Of a stretch of DNA of 64,000 nt, positions 62,106-64,000 are shown one piece after another. The position numbers and the translations under genes were made by a program. How positions within the stretch are numbered: the stretch's first letter is position 1; each line of letters begins with the position of its first letter. Below the pieces are notes generated by a model. It had not been told where the DNA came from, searched no databases, and was given only the letters and a program-made list of their open reading frames with translations. The DNA comes from Desulfatibacillum aliphaticivorans DSM 15576 (GTDB taxonomy: Bacteria > Desulfobacterota > Desulfobacteria > Desulfobacterales > Desulfatibacillaceae), in assembly GCF_000429905.1 (NCBI RefSeq), contig NZ_AUCT01000002.1, positions 310,001 through 374,000 on the forward strand, in the 5' to 3' direction.

Positions 62106-64000
62106 ATGAAATCTAAAGGCAATATCACTATTAACGGCAGGAGCTTTCCTTTTCGCGAGGGGCAAACCATCCTGGACGTTGCGCAAGCTAACAGCCTGGA
62201 CATCCCCACCCTGTGCTATCTCAAAAGGGCGACATCCAACGGCGGCTGCGGAGTTTGCGTGGTGGAAGTCGCCGGAGGGGAAAATGGCGTGCAAATGCTC
62301 CGCGCCTGTGAAACCCCGGCAGACGTATGGATGAACGTCCGCACCGAGTCTCCTATGGTCATCAAAGCCCGTAAAGAGGCGATCCAAAAAATGCTCAACA
62401 CCGGCAACCACAATTGCGCGGTGTGCGGAACCAGCGACGCAGCGTGGACCGATTTTCAATTGGGCGCCCAGAAATCCGACGAAACCACGGATCTCTGCCC
62501 GGTCTGGGGAGACTGCCGGCTGCAGGACCTGGCTTTCAAATATCAGGTGCAGGGACAGAACATTCCTTCGGACAAGGAATATCCCAAAGATTTGGCCAAT
62601 CCCTTCTTTGTGAGGGATTACTCCCGCTGCATCAAGTGCGGACGCTGCGAAGCGGCCTGCAACGAGGTGCAAGTCAACCTGGCCATCGATTGGAACCGCA
62701 ACGACAAGGACGCCTCCTATCCCCTGGCCAACGAATTCTGCGTCTACTGCGGCGAGTGCGTCCAGGCCTGTCCGGTGGGCGCTCTGGTGGAAAAGGACGT
62801 GCATTACAGTCTCCGGCCCTGGGAAGTGGACAAAAAAGTCCGCACCACGTGCAGCTACTGCGGCGTCGGATGTCAGCTTGAACTCCATGTGCGCGGCAAC
62901 AAGATCGTCAAGGTGGAAGGCGTGGAAGCCGCCCCCAATTACGGCAGCCTGTGCGTCAAGGGCCGGTTCGGATACCATTTTGTGGGCCACCCGGACCGCA
63001 TTACTTCCCCCATGATCAAGGAGAACGGCAAGTTCCGCGAAGCCTCTTGGGACGAAGCCCTGGACCTGGTCGCCAAAAGGTTTTCCGAGATCAAGGAAAA
63101 GCACGGCGGAGACGTCATGGGCGTTCTGACTTCGGCGCGCATCAGCAACGAAGAAAACTATCTGGCCCAAAAATTTGCGCGGGCGGTCCTCAAGACAAAC
63201 AACGTGGACCACTGCGCCCGTCTTTGACATAGCTCCACAGTGGCCGGTCTGGCCGCAGCATTCGGAAGCGGAGCTATGACAAACCCCATCGGCGATGTGG
63301 AAAAAGCCGAGGTGATTCTCATCACCGGCTCCAACACCACGGAGAACCATCCCGTGTTGTCCACTTACGCCAAAAGGGCGGTTAAGAGAAATAACGCCAA
63401 GATTATCGTGGTTGACCCGCGTCAGATTCCCATCACCAAGCTGGCCCACAAGTGGCTCAGACAGAACCTGGGAACCGACGTGGCCTGGATCAACGGGCTG
63501 ATGCACGTGATCATCAAGGAAAATCTCTACGATAAGGATTATGTGACGAACCGGACCGAAGGTTTTGAAGACCTGAAAGCCGCGGTGGAAAAATTCACGC
63601 CTCAATATACTGAGGAGATCACGGGCATTCCCGCCAAGGACATTGAGGAAACCGCCCGGATTTTCGCCAAGGCCAAGTGCGCCAGCATCTGCTACGCCAT
63701 GGGCATCACCCAGCATATTTGCGGCACGGACAACGTAAAGTCCCTGGCCAACCTTTCCATGCTCACCGGAAACCTGGGCATCCAGGGCGGCGGGGTTAAC
63801 CCTCTCCGCGGCCAGAACAACGTCCAGGGCGCCTGCGACATGGGCGGCCTGCCCAACGTGTTCCCGGCGTACCAGCCCGTAACCAATCCGGACGTCAAAG
63901 CCCGTCTGGAGAAGGAATGGGGCGTTACCGGCATGTCCGGCAACCTGGGCCTGCCCGTCACGGTCATGCTCCCCATGGCTCATGACGGCGTGATCAAGTC
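62106..64000 (+). CDS. Selenocysteine-containing formate dehydrogenase, catalytic subunit (3' end outside window)
   Basis: The frame continues through an in-frame TGA at 63225-63227 (residue 374), read as selenocysteine. Before it is the canonical DHCARL, after it HSSTVAGL. Order: 2Fe-2S ferredoxin domain (about 1-80), NuoG-like His/Cys FeS part, two ferredoxin motifs (CIKCGRC, CVYCGEC), FeS motif CSYCGVGC (about 255), then the Mo/W bis-PGD domain through the right edge. It should oxidise formate or reduce CO2; the N-terminal FeS chain points to NAD(H)- or ferredoxin-linked cytoplasmic electron transfer. GAGGTG precedes ATG 62106. It would supply or use the one-carbon units of the MetFV operon. 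Confidence 0.9.
63228..63275 (+). other. SECIS-like hairpin for selenocysteine insertion
   Basis: Directly after the TGA, AGCTCC (63231-63236) pairs with GGAGCT (63270-63275). Inside, GGCC (63242-63245) and GGCC (63251-63254) enclose a GGTCT loop, close to the bacterial SECIS apical loop GGTCT of fdhF. This supports Sec read-through rather than a stop. Confidence 0.75.

Noticed and set aside
63225..63227. TGA as a nonsense mutation making the formate dehydrogenase a pseudogene
   Set aside because: It falls at the Sec position of the family, the frame continues intact for more than 250 codons and a SECIS-like loop follows.
61977..63983. A 668-codon open frame on the minus strand opposite the formate dehydrogenase
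   Set aside because: It is antisense to a clearly conserved gene, is rich in Gly/Val/His as expected from reading such GC-rich codons backwards, and has no recognisable domain.
1..64000. CRISPR arrays, tRNA, rRNA, complete insertion sequences
   Set aside because: No regularly spaced repeats, no cloverleaf-type GTTCGA T-loop outside coding sequence, no 16S/23S segments and no transposase gene were seen by reading; a covariance-model search would be the decisive check.

Overview
The window looks like chromosome of an anaerobic, moderately GC-rich Desulfobacterota (deltaproteobacterial) bacterium, most likely a Desulfobacteraceae-type sulfate reducer related to Desulfatibacillum. This is inferred from gene content: a methylene-tetrahydrofolate reductase operon fused to NADH-dehydrogenase-like subunits (acetyl-CoA / Wood-Ljungdahl chemistry), a selenocysteine formate dehydrogenase, an RnfB fusion protein, multihaem cytochromes, a glycyl radical enzyme and an ADP-forming acyl-CoA synthetase. 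No sulfate-reduction gene lies in the window, so the lifestyle is inference. I saw no rRNA, tRNA, CRISPR array, intact insertion sequence or prophage.

Layout. 1-5.0 kb: the N-terminal ~1670 residues of a giant secreted Ca-binding/FG-GAP repeat protein (minus strand, runs off the left edge). 5.3-7.2 kb: a diguanylate cyclase and an HTH-receiver protein. 7.3-16.1 kb: the main operon, metF-like / nuoG-fdhA-like / nuoE / nuoF-gltD / metV / metF. 16.3-18.8 kb: a small membrane protein, then an octahaem HAO-family cytochrome with its NrfH/NapC-type quinol dehydrogenase. 18.9-26.4 kb: a PP2C phosphatase, a NarL-type two-component system and a TAXI-type TRAP transporter. 27-31.6 kb: PanP-like decarboxylase, aspartate-semialdehyde dehydrogenase and a B12-binding radical SAM protein. 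31.7-33.7 kb: an XRE-ImmA/IrrE protein with an unknown partner (toxin-antitoxin-like). 33.9-39.9 kb: a six-gene sugar/polyol-phosphate cluster with a divergent GntR regulator and a clear operator. 40-44.1 kb: a palindromic MITE-like element, a Cys-rich membrane protein, and a glycyl radical enzyme with its activase. 44.4-47 kb: HisF and a Doc-Panacea toxin-antitoxin pair. 47.2-53.9 kb: a DnaE2-like polymerase with a palindromic operator in its promoter, an EEP hydrolase, a metal sensor/CDF exporter pair and a MetE-core-like protein. 54.3-58.6 kb: acyl-CoA synthetase, YfcH-like epimerase and a KamA-family aminomutase. 59-64 kb: RseC, an RnfB-GltD fusion, and a selenocysteine formate dehydrogenase that runs off the right edge.

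How they may work together. The 7.3-16.1 kb operon couples methyl-/methylene-H4folate redox chemistry (MetF, MetV) to an NADH-oxidising NuoEF module, a molybdopterin-fold NuoG-like subunit that has lost its catalytic Sec/Cys, and a GltD-type second flavin/NAD(P)H module. That is the composition expected of a multi-flavin, possibly electron-bifurcating or confurcating, methylene-H4folate reductase. The same GltD module is fused to RnfB at 59.7-61.8 kb, next to a genuine selenocysteine formate dehydrogenase. The window therefore holds several linked pieces of one-carbon and low-potential electron metabolism. The most original candidates are this MetFV-NuoEFG-GltD assembly, the operator-controlled orphan DnaE2, and the small toxin-antitoxin-like modules.
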